IMG/VR virus record: IMGVR_UViG_3300020219_000049
Span: 1-31,788 of that record
Source: a virus
Strand: one strand, 5' to 3'
Length of the DNA stretch: 31,788 nucleotides
In this document: positions 21,453 through 30,178 of the stretch, piece after piece
Numbering within the stretch: position 1 is the first letter of the stretch
Layout of the letters: the number at the start of each line of letters is the position of its first letter
Notes under the pieces: generated by a model
Told to the model about the DNA's origin: nothing
Databases searched by the model: none
Seen by the model: the letters and a program-made list of their open reading frames with translations, nothing else
Translations under genes and position numbers: made by a program

Positions 21453-22400
21453 ATGACGAACACATGCGCCGCAATGGGATTCGCCTCCAAACTGCTCATG
21501 CAGGGAGGAGCCGGGCCAAGAGTTTTTGATGCGAGCAGTGAAGCCTACTCATTTTTGGCTGAAACACTCAGCGCCGATCGCACCACCCAGGGTCGGCGGC
21601 GATTAACGGGTTCTCTTGAGATGTACGACGAAGCATTCCGAGAGCACTCGTATCTCCCAGGCGGCGCGATCGTTCTTCAGTGCAGCCCGAAGGATCTTGA
21701 TAATCTACTGCCGAGGATTCTCGGTGCAGCTCCATCGGGAACAGTGTTCTCCCCTGGCCAGAGCTTTGGTGGTGGGACTGGCGAGTTTGACATTCTGATC
21801 GATCGAGAGAATGGAGTGTTTCGGTACACGGATTGTGTGGTTGCCAAGGTTACATTGCGAAGTGCCACGGAAGAAGGAAACGAAGGGCAGAACGAAGAGT
21901 TGGTTGAGTTGATACTTTACGTGTTCTGTAAGTCTGAGACTTACGCAACCGCATGGCCGGCAACACCACCGACGCTGACATTGGGTGGCGCTTATGCACC
22001 GTACGCGCACTGGGAAGGTGCTCTTACGACTAACTCTAACAACACATCGTACTCAGAATTTGACCTGAATATCGACAACATGATGAGGCCGATATTTAAC
22101 AACTCTAAGACTCCTCAATGCTTCCGTCCAATGGGTCGGATGGTCACTCTGAATACCAACAATCCATTCACTACCACTACGCTGGCCGACGCGCAGGCTA
22201 TGATAGCATCCGGAATCGCTGGAACGCTGACATTTACCAATGGCACACTATCCACCTTGATTAACTTTGCCAAGTTGCGAAACAACTACAAGTCGCCAAA
22301 CGTCAAAGGCCGAGGAGAAACAAGGCTTCCATTCAGAATGATCGCAGCGGCTAGCTCGATCGCACCGTCAATCAAGTTCACGAATGACTCAACCGTATAG
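21453..22400 (+). CDS. putative tail tube protein
   Basis: A 315-residue protein; AGGATAAAA at 21442-21450 precedes ATG 21453. It contains RTTQGRRRLTGSLEMYDEAF followed by GGAIVLQCSPKDLDNLLPRI and LGAAPSGTVFSPGQSFGGGT. Then a beta-rich middle and FDLNIDNMMRPIFNNSKTPQ near the C-terminal domain. This order (RL-GS, L-PRILG, N-x-x-F-DL) is typical of long-tailed phage tube proteins. It supports siphovirus-like morphology and gives the window its clearest tail gene. Confidence 0.65.
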   Translation: MTNTCAAMGFASKLLMQGGAGPRVFDASSEAYSFLAETLSADRTTQGRRRLTGSLEMYDEAFREHSYLPGGAIVLQCSPKDLDNLLPRILGAAPSGTVFSPGQSFGGGTGEFDILIDRENGVFRYTDCVVAKVTLRSATEEGNEGQNEELVELILYVFCKSETYATAWPATPPTLTLGGAYAPYAHWEGALTTNSNNTSYSEFDLNIDNMMRPIFNNSKTPQCFRPMGRMVTLNTNNPFTTTTLADAQAMIASGIAGTLTFTNGTLSTLINFAKLRNNYKSPNVKGRGETRLPFRMIAAASSIAPSIKFTNDSTV

Positions 22401-22417
22401 TCACCTTCAGAAACCCA

Positions 22418-23407
22418 ATGTTACCAGATCAAAAGAGTACCAGACGGCAAGAGCTTGAGCAGCAGGCAATCGAAACCCAGAACGCCCTGAGGTTCCAAGC
22501 TCTTACCGGCATCAATACCCAAGACGCGACAATGAGCGACAACGATGTCAAGCTCTTGGGTGCGGTTACGCAGGTAGCATTCGGGAGTTTTGGTGTCCAG
22601 GGTGAAGCCGAGGCTAAGGCAATACCAGACGCGCCGACGAGCGATATCAGCGAACCATTCGCCATCACTGGCATTGCTTCGAGCGATATCAGCGAACCAT
22701 TCGCCATCACTGGCATTGATTCGTTAGGCTTTGAGGGCGAAAACGACGTGTCATACGAGGACTTAAGCATTGCGTCCTCCGCTCCACAGATCACTGACAG
22801 GTACACTCCTGAATACGACGCAATACAAGCCGCCAACGTCGACTCTTATGTGATGGAGAATGGTGTATTCGGGGTACCAAGCGCTGCCGAGTCTTTAACC
22901 GGGCTACAGCCAGGGTTAGAGCAGTTGTCTGGTAATGAACACCATGACGCTCCAGAGGCTCCATCTGAAAGGATTCTCCCCGGTAATGTTGATGTCAATG
23001 CAGATGCAGGTGGAAAGAACGAAAGGATTCCCCCAGGTAATGTTGACGGCAATGCAAGTGGAAAGAAAGAATCACACCCACACGAAGGCGATAACTCGGG
23101 AGCGCAGCGCAAGCAAGATCGGCTCGAAGGTCTTCAGCGATTAGAGGAGATTAAGCAACAACACCTAAGACAAGCTCAGTTCCATCAGTCTGGATATAGC
23201 GGTGGGCAAGGAGCATTCAATCAGAATAGGCAGGCTCAGGGTGTTGGCGGTGGCGCAGAACCGCAAGCGACGGATCAGTTCTCGTCAGCAACTGAGGCGT
23301 TTGCCAGTGAAGTTCAGTCGACTTTACAGAAGTCAGCAGAGATCCTCCAGCGCCATGCGAAAGAAATAAATATGATACACCAAATACTTTTGGAAGCTGG
23401 TACTTAA
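22418..23407 (+). CDS. low-complexity tail-region protein with internal repeats
   Basis: A 329-residue protein directly after the tail-tube gene. It contains two copies of SDISEPFAITGI from the 42-bp tandem repeat, and a second pair of motifs ERILPGNVDVN and ERIPPGNVDGN. The middle is rich in Gly, Gln, Asn and Ala, and the C-terminus is a coiled coil (EVQSTLQKSAEILQRHAKEI). The slot often holds tail assembly chaperones or a tape-measure-related gene, but the protein is too short and too repetitive to call either. Confidence 0.5.
   Translation: MLPDQKSTRRQELEQQAIETQNALRFQALTGINTQDATMSDNDVKLLGAVTQVAFGSFGVQGEAEAKAIPDAPTSDISEPFAITGIASSDISEPFAITGIDSLGFEGENDVSYEDLSIASSAPQITDRYTPEYDAIQAANVDSYVMENGVFGVPSAAESLTGLQPGLEQLSGNEHHDAPEAPSERILPGNVDVNADAGGKNERIPPGNVDGNASGKKESHPHEGDNSGAQRKQDRLEGLQRLEEIKQQHLRQAQFHQSGYSGGQGAFNQNRQAQGVGGGAEPQATDQFSSATEAFASEVQSTLQKSAEILQRHAKEINMIHQILLEAGT
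22641..22724 (+). repeat. 42-bp tandem duplication in the tail-region gene
   Basis: Two adjacent 42-bp units (22641-22682 and 22683-22724) differ at two positions. They are in frame and duplicate 14 residues, so the change is tolerated in the protein and looks recent. Confidence 0.9.
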
Positions 23408-24127
23408 GTGTATATTAAATACGGAAGCTTCTCATTGCTAGGTTATGAAGCCAGCCTGTCTGTTAGGGTTGAAGCAGTTCGATCATCGCTTGGTTTTAAC
23501 AAGACACGAATGGTTCGATTTGACATCGATGGTGAGTTGGTGAATACCGATCAGTATGCGGTGACAACGCGACTTGCTGCTATACAGTCGGCGTTCAACA
23601 TCGACTACCAAGACATTGGCCTGTACCATGACAACAACAGTCCAACGGTGCATGTGCTCGCCAATGGAGGAGATAACCTAACAGGCAATAAGGTTCTCTA
23701 TGCAGAGTACCCGCAAACAAAGGATGGAGAGTATGTAACTGGTCGCAAGTTTAAGATTGGAATCGGTGCGGAAATTTACGCATCTGAGACGAACATACTT
23801 GAGTACAAGGATACCATCACCTACAAAGGGAATGGTGGTCCTGTATGGAAATGGATAGACAACCCTTGGTGGGGATACTACCCGGTCATGGTAGCTCCGA
23901 GATCGTTGCAGACAATAACCCACGAGGGGTACGTGGTCGGAATGCTGGGATACGAACTTCCTCCGACTCCGTTCTTTTCTCCTCCATTTGAAGACAACGT
24001 AAAACGAGTGGTTCAATTCATTGGTCCAGATAGATACCCGCGAGCAAATATCGGCTACAGAACCCATTGGTTGTATACATACACACTGTACAATTTCGAT
24101 GACTTTATCAGGCCAACGCACCTTTAG
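23408..24127 (+). CDS. hypothetical tail-region protein, 239 aa
   Basis: Starts with GTG 23408 directly after the preceding stop. It has a beta-rich N-terminus (SFSLLGYEASLSVRVEAVRS), a central block MVRFDIDGELVNTDQYAVTT, and aromatic residues in a Pro-rich C-terminus (YELPPTPFFSPPFED, YRTHWLYTYTLYNFDDF). The look is of a virion structural or tail-tip component. No conserved family recognised. Confidence 0.55.
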   Translation: MYIKYGSFSLLGYEASLSVRVEAVRSSLGFNKTRMVRFDIDGELVNTDQYAVTTRLAAIQSAFNIDYQDIGLYHDNNSPTVHVLANGGDNLTGNKVLYAEYPQTKDGEYVTGRKFKIGIGAEIYASETNILEYKDTITYKGNGGPVWKWIDNPWWGYYPVMVAPRSLQTITHEGYVVGMLGYELPPTPFFSPPFEDNVKRVVQFIGPDRYPRANIGYRTHWLYTYTLYNFDDFIRPTHL

Positions 24128-24136
24128 GCTAAGTTC

Positions 24137-24715
24137 ATGCCAGCCACACAAACATCACCAAGCTTAGTCGGCAATGTAAGCAAGGTCTTAAAGAGATCAG
24201 AGAAGATTTGGCTCCCGGTTTGGCAAGATCGGAACGCGTTTGCGATCATGAATTCGGCAAAACAATTGCCGGTTAAGCCATACTACGAATCGTTCAGTGT
24301 GACAGTTTACGACATTGAGATTTTCATACCTAACGGTCTTTCTGATGGTGATCTTTATCGGCAGGCTGACTCGCTGAACTCAGGCACATGGAGGGGAGTG
24401 TGGCCACGGTACGCAGCTTGGATAAGTGAGATCATCTGTCGTGGAATAAAGACATTCGGCTCTGGCCCTGGCGAAGAAGTGAACTACATCATTCGCTGCA
24501 TCAAGAGACCTGACGGCTGGAGGTTTCAGCATCCAGATGTTGGCTACGTTTATTTCAATGGGTCGCAGTACAAATCGTTCAGTGATGAGCAGGGCAGGGT
24601 TCCAATAGGCAAGCTTAATGGATCTGGCGGAATGCATGGAATGGCCTCTAATATGCTTATCAATCTCTCTGATGTAAAAACAGAAGTGGACATTGCATCC
24701 GAGATAGGATACTGA
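24137..24715 (+). CDS. hypothetical tail-region protein, 192 aa
   Basis: ATG 24137 starts 9 nt after the previous stop. The protein contains VYDIEIFIPNGLSDGDLYRQ, ADSLNSGTWRGVWPRYAAWI and a glycine-rich loop GKLNGSGGMHGMASNMLINL. It is beta-rich with several Trp and Tyr residues. It is likely part of the tail/adsorption gene set by context, but I do not recognise a domain. Confidence 0.5.
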   Translation: MPATQTSPSLVGNVSKVLKRSEKIWLPVWQDRNAFAIMNSAKQLPVKPYYESFSVTVYDIEIFIPNGLSDGDLYRQADSLNSGTWRGVWPRYAAWISEIICRGIKTFGSGPGEEVNYIIRCIKRPDGWRFQHPDVGYVYFNGSQYKSFSDEQGRVPIGKLNGSGGMHGMASNMLINLSDVKTEVDIASEIGY

Positions 24716-24716
24716 T

Positions 24717-25103
24717 GTGAGCATGGACAACCTTCAGATCCTCAATGGCTTCCGAGAGAACCCTCTTCGCGACGATACTCCATATCAGATTTTTACTCCC
24801 GTCCCATATCCGCGCAGACACTGGATTGGCTATCTGTTCGAGTCGTACAATGGAGTTGTCACGGGTATGTGGGTGGTTCCAACTCTCCCGTTAGACGGAA
24901 ATCTACCACCGTATTCAAGAGTGTACGTTTACAACATCTACAAATGGAACTTTGGCCTGATTGGTGCAACCATTCGCGTAGAGGAAGATCGAGTAAACAA
25001 CAGATGGATTGCACTTCAGCAAGAGTACACTTGCCCAACATCTTCTTCATACGTTGTTACGCCGCCACCTGTGAGCAGCGGGCTTGAGGATGGGGTTGCC
25101 TAA
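24717..25103 (+). CDS. hypothetical tail-region protein, 128 aa
   Basis: GTG 24717 starts 1 nt after the previous stop. It contains YPRRHWIGYLFESYNGVVTG, VYVYNIYKWNFGLIGATIRV and a C-terminal Pro/Ser-rich tail (VVTPPPVSSGLEDGVA). Beta-rich and aromatic; likely a virion or fibre component by position. No family recognised. It ends in an overlap with the poly-Ser gene start. Confidence 0.5.
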   Translation: MSMDNLQILNGFRENPLRDDTPYQIFTPVPYPRRHWIGYLFESYNGVVTGMWVVPTLPLDGNLPPYSRVYVYNIYKWNFGLIGATIRVEEDRVNNRWIALQQEYTCPTSSSYVVTPPPVSSGLEDGVA

Positions 25104-25603
25104 TGTCTCTTCCAGCGATCATTGAATGTTGTTGTGGAAGCTCCAGTTCCTCCAGTTCATTAAGTTCATCATCTTCCAGTAGTAGCAGTTCAAGTCCGTC
25201 GTCGTCAAGCTCGTCCTCATCGTCAAGTCCATCGTCCAGTAGCAGTTCGTCAAGCTCGTCCTCATCGTCAAGTCCATCGTCCAGTAGCAGTTCCTCAAGT
25301 CCGTCTTCAAGTTCATCTAGCAGCAGCAGTAGCGATTCAAGCAGCAGCAGCGATTCATCTTCAAGTTCAGATTCATCTAGTTCCAGTAGCAGCTCCAGCT
25401 CCAGTAGTTCAGCAAATCCATGCGGTGCAGACACTTGCGAATGGATTTGGCTAGAGGGAAGTAGTGAATGGATTGAAGAAACTTTCAACTGCGATACGGT
25501 AAACGCGTTACTAGGAGGCGGGTGCTTCTGTACAGAACCTCCCACTACGCCAGGAGATTACGACGGAGAAAGAAGACTCAATGGAGTATGTCATCCACTA
25601 TGA
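25103..25603 (+). CDS. poly-serine low-complexity protein
   Basis: A 166-residue protein. Residues 1-11 (MSLPAIIECCC) precede a roughly 95-residue stretch of Ser with occasional Pro, Asp and Leu. A C-terminal domain with four spaced Cys follows (CGADTCEW..., CDTVNALLGGGCFC). The coding DNA contains a 45-bp period repeat around 25206-25295 that varies in codon choice. The Ser tract may be a flexible linker or spacer in a tail fibre, or a glycosylation substrate; two glycosyltransferases lie downstream (26061, 27040). Serine-rich phage proteins are known but this one is not assignable. Confidence 0.65.
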   Translation: MSLPAIIECCCGSSSSSSSLSSSSSSSSSSSPSSSSSSSSSSPSSSSSSSSSSSSSSPSSSSSSSSPSSSSSSSSSSDSSSSSDSSSSSDSSSSSSSSSSSSSANPCGADTCEWIWLEGSSEWIEETFNCDTVNALLGGGCFCTEPPTTPGDYDGERRLNGVCHPL

Positions 25604-26085
25604 AATGCCCACATGCTCAACACGGAATTTGCCAAATAGCCACTCGCTTAGCTAACAGGCCAGTACCGTTAGATTTGAAAGCTTGTTCTGCGTGTGCTAA
25701 TGACTTAGTTCCAATGTCAGTAAATAGAGTTACTGCCGCTATAGCTGCTCACAGTCAAAGAAAATCAGGAATACCCGTAGACCCAGATCTTAGGCAGATG
25801 GCTCTGGGGATCTACCATCTGGCCGGATGGATGATCGAAAGAAAGATCCGCAAGTGGCTTAAGTTCTTACGCATTGACGCGCCTCAAGGATGTGGCTGTG
25901 ACGCTTGGATCGCCAAGATGAATGCATGGGGTGTGGATGGATCTCTTGAAAATCTTGACGAGATCGCCGGGGCCTTGTACGTCAACCTTCAAACGACATA
26001 CTTGTATGCCATAGCGTTTTCAGGTATCACTAAGCCGATAATCAGGGGGGCGATTAGAAAATGGCTACTGAACGCGCGTTCGTAA
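25600..26085 (+). CDS. hypothetical Cys-containing protein, 161 aa
   Basis: ATG 25600 overlaps the previous stop (ATGA). An alternative in-frame ATG lies at 25588. The N-terminus MKCPHAQHGICQIATRLANR has CPHxxxxxC, with CSACAN further on; these could form a zinc-binding site. The C-terminal half has GIYHLAGWMIERKIRKWLKF and CGCDAWIAKMNAWG. Function unknown. It overlaps the next gene by 25 nt, consistent with coupled expression. Confidence 0.55.
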   Translation: MKCPHAQHGICQIATRLANRPVPLDLKACSACANDLVPMSVNRVTAAIAAHSQRKSGIPVDPDLRQMALGIYHLAGWMIERKIRKWLKFLRIDAPQGCGCDAWIAKMNAWGVDGSLENLDEIAGALYVNLQTTYLYAIAFSGITKPIIRGAIRKWLLNARS

Positions 26086-27059
26086 TTTCGCTTGGATTTA
26101 GAGAAGATCGAATCAAGGCATTCCGAGAAGCTACAAAAGACTTAACGTCCATCCCGAAGATCGAGGTATGGCAAGCAGTCCACGGTGATACATGCAAGCC
26201 GCCAGATAATTGGCTCTCAGGGGCCGGTTCTTGGGGGTGTTTCAAGTCTCATTTAGGGGTTATCGAATACTGCCTTAACAACAATGTGGCGTCGTGCTTG
26301 ATCTTTGAAGACGATGCAAAGTTCCGCCCCAACTTCGATGAGTCGTTTGGTAAATTCTTTGGTGCGTTGCCGGACAATTGGCAGCAAGCTTATCTCGGCG
26401 GTGAATTGCAGCACCATCACACGCACCAATCCATCAAGATCAACGAAGATGTTTACCGTCCTTACAACGTGAATCGAACTCACGGGTATATGCTCAGCAG
26501 GAATGGCATGTTGCCCGTGTACCAGTGGATATCTAACCTTCCGTTTGCCCCAAGGGAGCACGTCGATCACCATCTTGGGCGGTGGCATGAGGACATGAGG
26601 AACAAGGTCTATGCTCCACCGCGCTGGCTCATAGGTCAGATGGGAGATTCGTCCAATGTTTCCGGTAGAAATGATCCGGTAAATTTCTTCACCGATCCAG
26701 TTGACACCGCCATATCGCACTGGCTATACGACACCCCTGTTTGCGTTCTTTATCGAGGCAGTCGTGATCTACTCAAGAAGTCGCGGTATTACTTGCACGC
26801 TGGAAATTCGATCGATGTTGACGGGTACGACACTGGCCTAAGTCTTGCAGTGAAGCTCCGAGAGCCGGTGCCAGAGATCGACAAGTGGTACGGCTGGATA
26901 AGGGGTGAGGTTGTTCGTTCAAACTCAAATGCAATCCCGTGTCTTTATCATCCTCGCATCACAGAGGCAATGCTTGAAGGATGTGGATTCTCCTATACGG
27001 TATTGAATGCCAACACGCTTGAAGACGTTAAGGAGTTTCATGCAAAAACCACTGAGTAA
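26061..27059 (+). CDS. GT25-family glycosyltransferase (LPS-type)
   Basis: A 332-residue protein. It starts MATERAFVISLGFREDRIKA, matching GT25 N-terminal strands (V-I-S-L, R-x-R). It then has WGCFKSHLGVIEYCLNNN and ASCLIFEDDAKFRPNF, the EDD metal- and sugar-nucleotide-binding region. Downstream motifs WQQAYLGGE and GYMLSRNGM match later parts of the family. GT25 enzymes transfer galactose or related sugars in lipooligosaccharide or protein glycosylation. In a phage tail region it may modify the host surface or glycosylate virion proteins such as the poly-Ser protein. Confidence 0.8.
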   Translation: MATERAFVISLGFREDRIKAFREATKDLTSIPKIEVWQAVHGDTCKPPDNWLSGAGSWGCFKSHLGVIEYCLNNNVASCLIFEDDAKFRPNFDESFGKFFGALPDNWQQAYLGGELQHHHTHQSIKINEDVYRPYNVNRTHGYMLSRNGMLPVYQWISNLPFAPREHVDHHLGRWHEDMRNKVYAPPRWLIGQMGDSSNVSGRNDPVNFFTDPVDTAISHWLYDTPVCVLYRGSRDLLKKSRYYLHAGNSIDVDGYDTGLSLAVKLREPVPEIDKWYGWIRGEVVRSNSNAIPCLYHPRITEAMLEGCGFSYTVLNANTLEDVKEFHAKTTE

Positions 27060-28389
27060 TACTCCACACGTTGTCTACCACGTTGCTGCGATGGGTAATT
27101 GGAAGGGAGTGGTTAGCGAGCAGATGTTGATGCTGCGGACGAGCGGCCTCGGCACCGCACTAACAGCGATTAACGACGCTGTGAATGTGACGTACGTTGG
27201 CGATCCAAACGGGATGGAGTTCCTGCGACAAGAGGCTGCTAGGCAGGACATCGCGATCCGAATTGTTCGGCATGATCCAAACGTATCGCATTATGAAACA
27301 TTCGCGATGCTGGAGATCGAACGACTTGCTAAGGAAGAAAACACTGCAAGGCATATCCTATATTTCCACACCAAGGGCGTCAGCGTTCCACACTGCCAGG
27401 ACAGGGTTGCTTGGCGTCGTGTTATGGGGCGGTATGTAATCGAGATGTGGCGTGACAATGTTCTAATTCTCAACCATGGCCAGTACGATGCGGTTGGCTG
27501 GAACTGGTGGCCGAGAGGCAATAATCACTTCTCTGGTACGTTCTGGATCGCTACTGCGGACTGGATTCGCAAGCTCCAGGACTATGTTCAGTTCCATCAT
27601 TCACACGGACTTGTAAGGTATTCCTGCGAACTGTGGATCGGCTCGCAAGTCAATCCTCGATGCCGAGCTTACTCGCGAGGTGTGACCGACCATACAACAT
27701 GGGAAGGAGGATACAACTTTACACCGCACTTGCCTGCACCTAAGAACGGCATTACGTGGATGACAGCGGCAAGCTACGAATACGCCAAAGAGTTCGGCAA
27801 TGTTGTTAGTTCGTCTGTGCGGCTTGGTCGCAATCACAAGATGGTTACTCGCCTTATCGACTCATCGATTAAACGCTGGAGCCAACGCACGACGAAGCAC
27901 GAGTTAATGCTGTCGATGTTGGATGAAGTCAAAACCAAGCGAGCGTTTTGGCTTGACGGCGACTGCGAGTTCTTATGCCAACTCGATCCTGAAGATTTGT
28001 ATGACCCAAAGAAACCTCTTTCGTGCGTCCAGCATTTGGGTTATAGCTCGCCATTCGAAGCATATGGATTTCTCGATGATTTAAGGGCATTAGTACCGGC
28101 AGACGCCACAGGCTATTGGCAGGCTTGTTTGTGGGGCGGCGAGGTCGAAGCTATGAGAGAAGCGATAACGCGTTGCCAGCAGATCATGTCTAGTGTCGGC
28201 GGTCATGCCCAGGACGAACACGCGCTGAATGTTGACATTCAAAACCACCGCGATCTGTACCACACTCTACCTTGCCGGTATGCGGCTCCATATACGTTCG
28301 CGAGTATGCCGCAGTACGAAGGCAGCTACAATTCACGCGCTGGCGGATCGCCAAGAATCATGCACTTTAACACAGAAATATCGCGATGA
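27040..28389 (+). CDS. two-domain GT-A glycosyltransferase
   Basis: A 449-residue protein. ATG 27040 has AGGAG at 27031-27035, and the gene overlaps the GT25 stop by 20 nt. N-terminal part: PHVVYHVAAMGNWKGVVSEQ and YFHTKGVSVPHC, with a long aromatic domain around WWPRGNNHFSGTFWIATADW. The C-terminal part holds the nucleotide-sugar site RAFWLDGDCEF (DGD, a DxD-type motif) and later GSPRIMHFN. The second half resembles GT6- or GT8-type domains, which make alpha-linked sugars. The exact linkage and acceptor are unknown. It appears to act with the GT25 enzyme and the following methyltransferase. Confidence 0.7.
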   Translation: MQKPLSNTPHVVYHVAAMGNWKGVVSEQMLMLRTSGLGTALTAINDAVNVTYVGDPNGMEFLRQEAARQDIAIRIVRHDPNVSHYETFAMLEIERLAKEENTARHILYFHTKGVSVPHCQDRVAWRRVMGRYVIEMWRDNVLILNHGQYDAVGWNWWPRGNNHFSGTFWIATADWIRKLQDYVQFHHSHGLVRYSCELWIGSQVNPRCRAYSRGVTDHTTWEGGYNFTPHLPAPKNGITWMTAASYEYAKEFGNVVSSSVRLGRNHKMVTRLIDSSIKRWSQRTTKHELMLSMLDEVKTKRAFWLDGDCEFLCQLDPEDLYDPKKPLSCVQHLGYSSPFEAYGFLDDLRALVPADATGYWQACLWGGEVEAMREAITRCQQIMSSVGGHAQDEHALNVDIQNHRDLYHTLPCRYAAPYTFASMPQYEGSYNSRAGGSPRIMHFNTEISR

Positions 28390-28916
28390 ACCATTTAGGC
28401 AATTTGACTGACAAACACACAGTACATTCGTACATCCCGTTCTATCAAGGGCTTCTCTACCCGTTCAAAAACAAGCCATGCACGCTGGTCGAGATTGGAA
28501 TGTATTTCGGCGGCTCACTTTTGATTTGGATGGACTTGCTTCACAAGGGTACGATCTATGGAGTCGATACCGAAGACATCGTTGAGCCACGCGTAATCGA
28601 CAAGCTGGACGCTGACCGCGTTCGTCTAATGTTTGGAAACGGATATTCAAGCGAGATTATAGACTCATTGCCAGAACTGGATTTTGCTATCGACGATGGG
28701 CCGCATACGCTATTTTCGCAGATCGCGTTTCTGCGAACGTACCTTCCAAAGCTAAAGGATGGTGGAATAGCAATTGTCGAAGACATTCAGGACACCCAGT
28801 TCATACCGATTCTGACTGCCGAAATCCCCCCTGGCTATCGAGTAGACGTGATGGACTTTCGCTACATCAAGGGTCGCTACGACGATGTTTTGCTAGTCGT
28901 GACTCGCGAAGATTAA
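28386..28916 (+). CDS. SAM-dependent methyltransferase (CmcI/class I-like)
   Basis: A 176-residue protein overlapping the glycosyltransferase stop (ATGA). Motif I is LVEIGMYFGGSLLIW, acidic loop GTIYGVDTED, motif III-like DFAIDDGPHTLFSQ, and post-motif GGIAIVEDIQD. The whole layout (about 175 residues, with DGPH) resembles small CmcI-type or Methyltransferase_24 proteins that modify sugars or small molecules. Together with the two glycosyltransferases it suggests a glycan decoration module. Confidence 0.75.
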   Translation: MNHLGNLTDKHTVHSYIPFYQGLLYPFKNKPCTLVEIGMYFGGSLLIWMDLLHKGTIYGVDTEDIVEPRVIDKLDADRVRLMFGNGYSSEIIDSLPELDFAIDDGPHTLFSQIAFLRTYLPKLKDGGIAIVEDIQDTQFIPILTAEIPPGYRVDVMDFRYIKGRYDDVLLVVTRED

Positions 28917-28947
28917 ACGCTTAGTTTCTTCAACTAGATGCGTAGGG

Positions 28948-28977
28948 TTGTGTTTGTCTGACGGTAGGTGGTATGAT
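28948..28977 (+). promoter_or_regulatory. promoter giving a near-leaderless transcript
   Basis: TTGTGT at 28948-28953, an 18-nt spacer, and TATGAT at 28972-28977. The predicted start falls at about 28984, next to ATG 28985. The upstream ATG at 28973 lies inside the -10 element, so 28985 is the likely translation start. Confidence 0.55.
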
Positions 28978-28984
28978 TGCGAGT

Positions 28985-29206
28985 ATGGCTACAAAAAACA
29001 AAACACCAAAGGTGTCGGTTCCTGAGATCTCAGACCGCGTAACCTTCCGACTTCTCGATCTGCGCGAACCGCTGGAGTCCATGCTCGCTACAACTGGCGA
29101 GAGTGTGACAGAGTATTTCCGTCGCATTCTCAGTCAAGATCTTGGTGTATCAAACGTCGAATCTAAGCCAGGATGGAAGCTCGGAGTCCGAAGAAAAGCC
29201 GACTGA
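28985..29206 (+). CDS. small protein with possible ribbon-helix-helix fold
   Basis: A 73-residue basic protein starting at ATG 28985 (a longer frame begins at 28973). SDRVTFRLLDLREPLESMLA and TTGESVTEYFRRIL read as strand-helix-helix, like small ribbon-helix-helix regulators; a C-terminal basic tail (KPGWKLGVRRKAD) follows. A DNA-binding regulator or antitoxin-like protein is possible. It has no toxin-like partner and no known match. Likely leaderless mRNA (see promoter at 28948). Confidence 0.5.
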   Translation: MATKNKTPKVSVPEISDRVTFRLLDLREPLESMLATTGESVTEYFRRILSQDLGVSNVESKPGWKLGVRRKAD

Positions 29207-29244
29207 ATCAATTGCGGCAACGAAGGGCGAAGAGACAACGATAA

Positions 29245-29272
29245 TTGACATAGACGCGAATGGACGTTAAAT
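29245..29272 (+). promoter_or_regulatory. promoter before the exported protein gene
   Basis: TTGACA at 29245-29250, a 16-nt spacer, and TTAAAT at 29267-29272, upstream of AAGGA and ATG 29312. Confidence 0.5.
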
Positions 29273-29311
29273 TGTTGTGGAATGATCTACACACCACAAA
29301 AAGGAACTAAC

Positions 29312-30178
29312 ATGCGTCAATTTCTCTCGATGCTTATTTTGGGACTTCTGGCCGGAAGTTCGCACGGTCAGCTTTTATCGCGGATGTTTGGATCTCCAAA
29401 GTATTCATCGAACTGCCCCGGTGGAGTTTGTCCAACCTCGAACAACTGGTCAAACAACGACGGATTGTCTCGGCGCGATCACCTGGAGCACGTTCACGGA
29501 ACAAGCACAAGTGGTATGACCGAATCGCAGGTCAGAGCTGAGCAAAACCGCTATCACAATAAGTATGGTGCTGGTCATCCAGTGCAGCAGCCGGCACAGT
29601 ACGCGGCGGTTCAATCGGCTCCTCGGCCATACATCCAGAATGCACAACAGCCTGTGGCATCTGGTGGCTCTGGTGGCTCCAGTGGCAATCTAGCGGTCGG
29701 GATGGTTTATCGCGGCGAAATTGTGGCGTCGATTGGAAGCCCGATAGTCGAATCTATGCAGTCCGATTCAAATCTGATGGCTGGTCCAATCCGCGAAAGA
29801 ATCGGCAGCAATCGACAATTCCGTAAGGTGCTCTTGGAAGCAGCCAGCAAAGCGGTATCCGATGGCACGCTGTCAGAGGCACGGTACAACGCACTTCGGT
29901 TGCAGAGTCTTAGTCCTCGCAAGCTAGAGGAAATCAAATCGCAGGTCGGCTCATTCGCGGCCGAGGAAGGTGTGCTGAGTTCTGCGGTCGGCATCGATTG
30001 GAGCAAGATCGACTGGGAAAAGTTGATGACCTTCATCGTCAAGTGGCTGCCTGTGATTATCAATCTGTTCGGCAATTCCGATCAGGTCGGCATGATGGCT
30101 CCGTCACCAATGCCACTGGTTCAGACTCGCGAATTTTATCAGACTCGCGAATTCTACACGGGTTTAATTGCCATTTGA
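29312..30178 (+). CDS. exported protein with signal peptide, Gly/Ser linker and hydrophobic C-terminus
   Basis: A 288-residue protein. ATG 29312 follows AAGGA at 29301-29305. The N-terminus MRQFLSMLILGLLAGSSHGQ is a Sec-type signal peptide. Residues 27-70 have CPGGVCPTSNN and RRDHLEHVHGTST; a GSGGSSGN linker near 120 follows. The C-terminal part includes LMTFIVKWLPVIINLFGN, one hydrophobic segment, and ends with a repeated QTREFY. The stop codon at 30176-30178 overlaps the first bases of guide module C. A surface, lysis or adsorption role is possible; no family recognised. Confidence 0.6.
   Translation: MRQFLSMLILGLLAGSSHGQLLSRMFGSPKYSSNCPGGVCPTSNNWSNNDGLSRRDHLEHVHGTSTSGMTESQVRAEQNRYHNKYGAGHPVQQPAQYAAVQSAPRPYIQNAQQPVASGGSGGSSGNLAVGMVYRGEIVASIGSPIVESMQSDSNLMAGPIRERIGSNRQFRKVLLEAASKAVSDGTLSEARYNALRLQSLSPRKLEEIKSQVGSFAAEEGVLSSAVGIDWSKIDWEKLMTFIVKWLPVIINLFGNSDQVGMMAPSPMPLVQTREFYQTREFYTGLIAI

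Noticed and set aside
25119-25545. Minus-strand Leu/Glu/Asp-rich ORFs
   Set aside because: They are the antisense of the poly-Ser codons.
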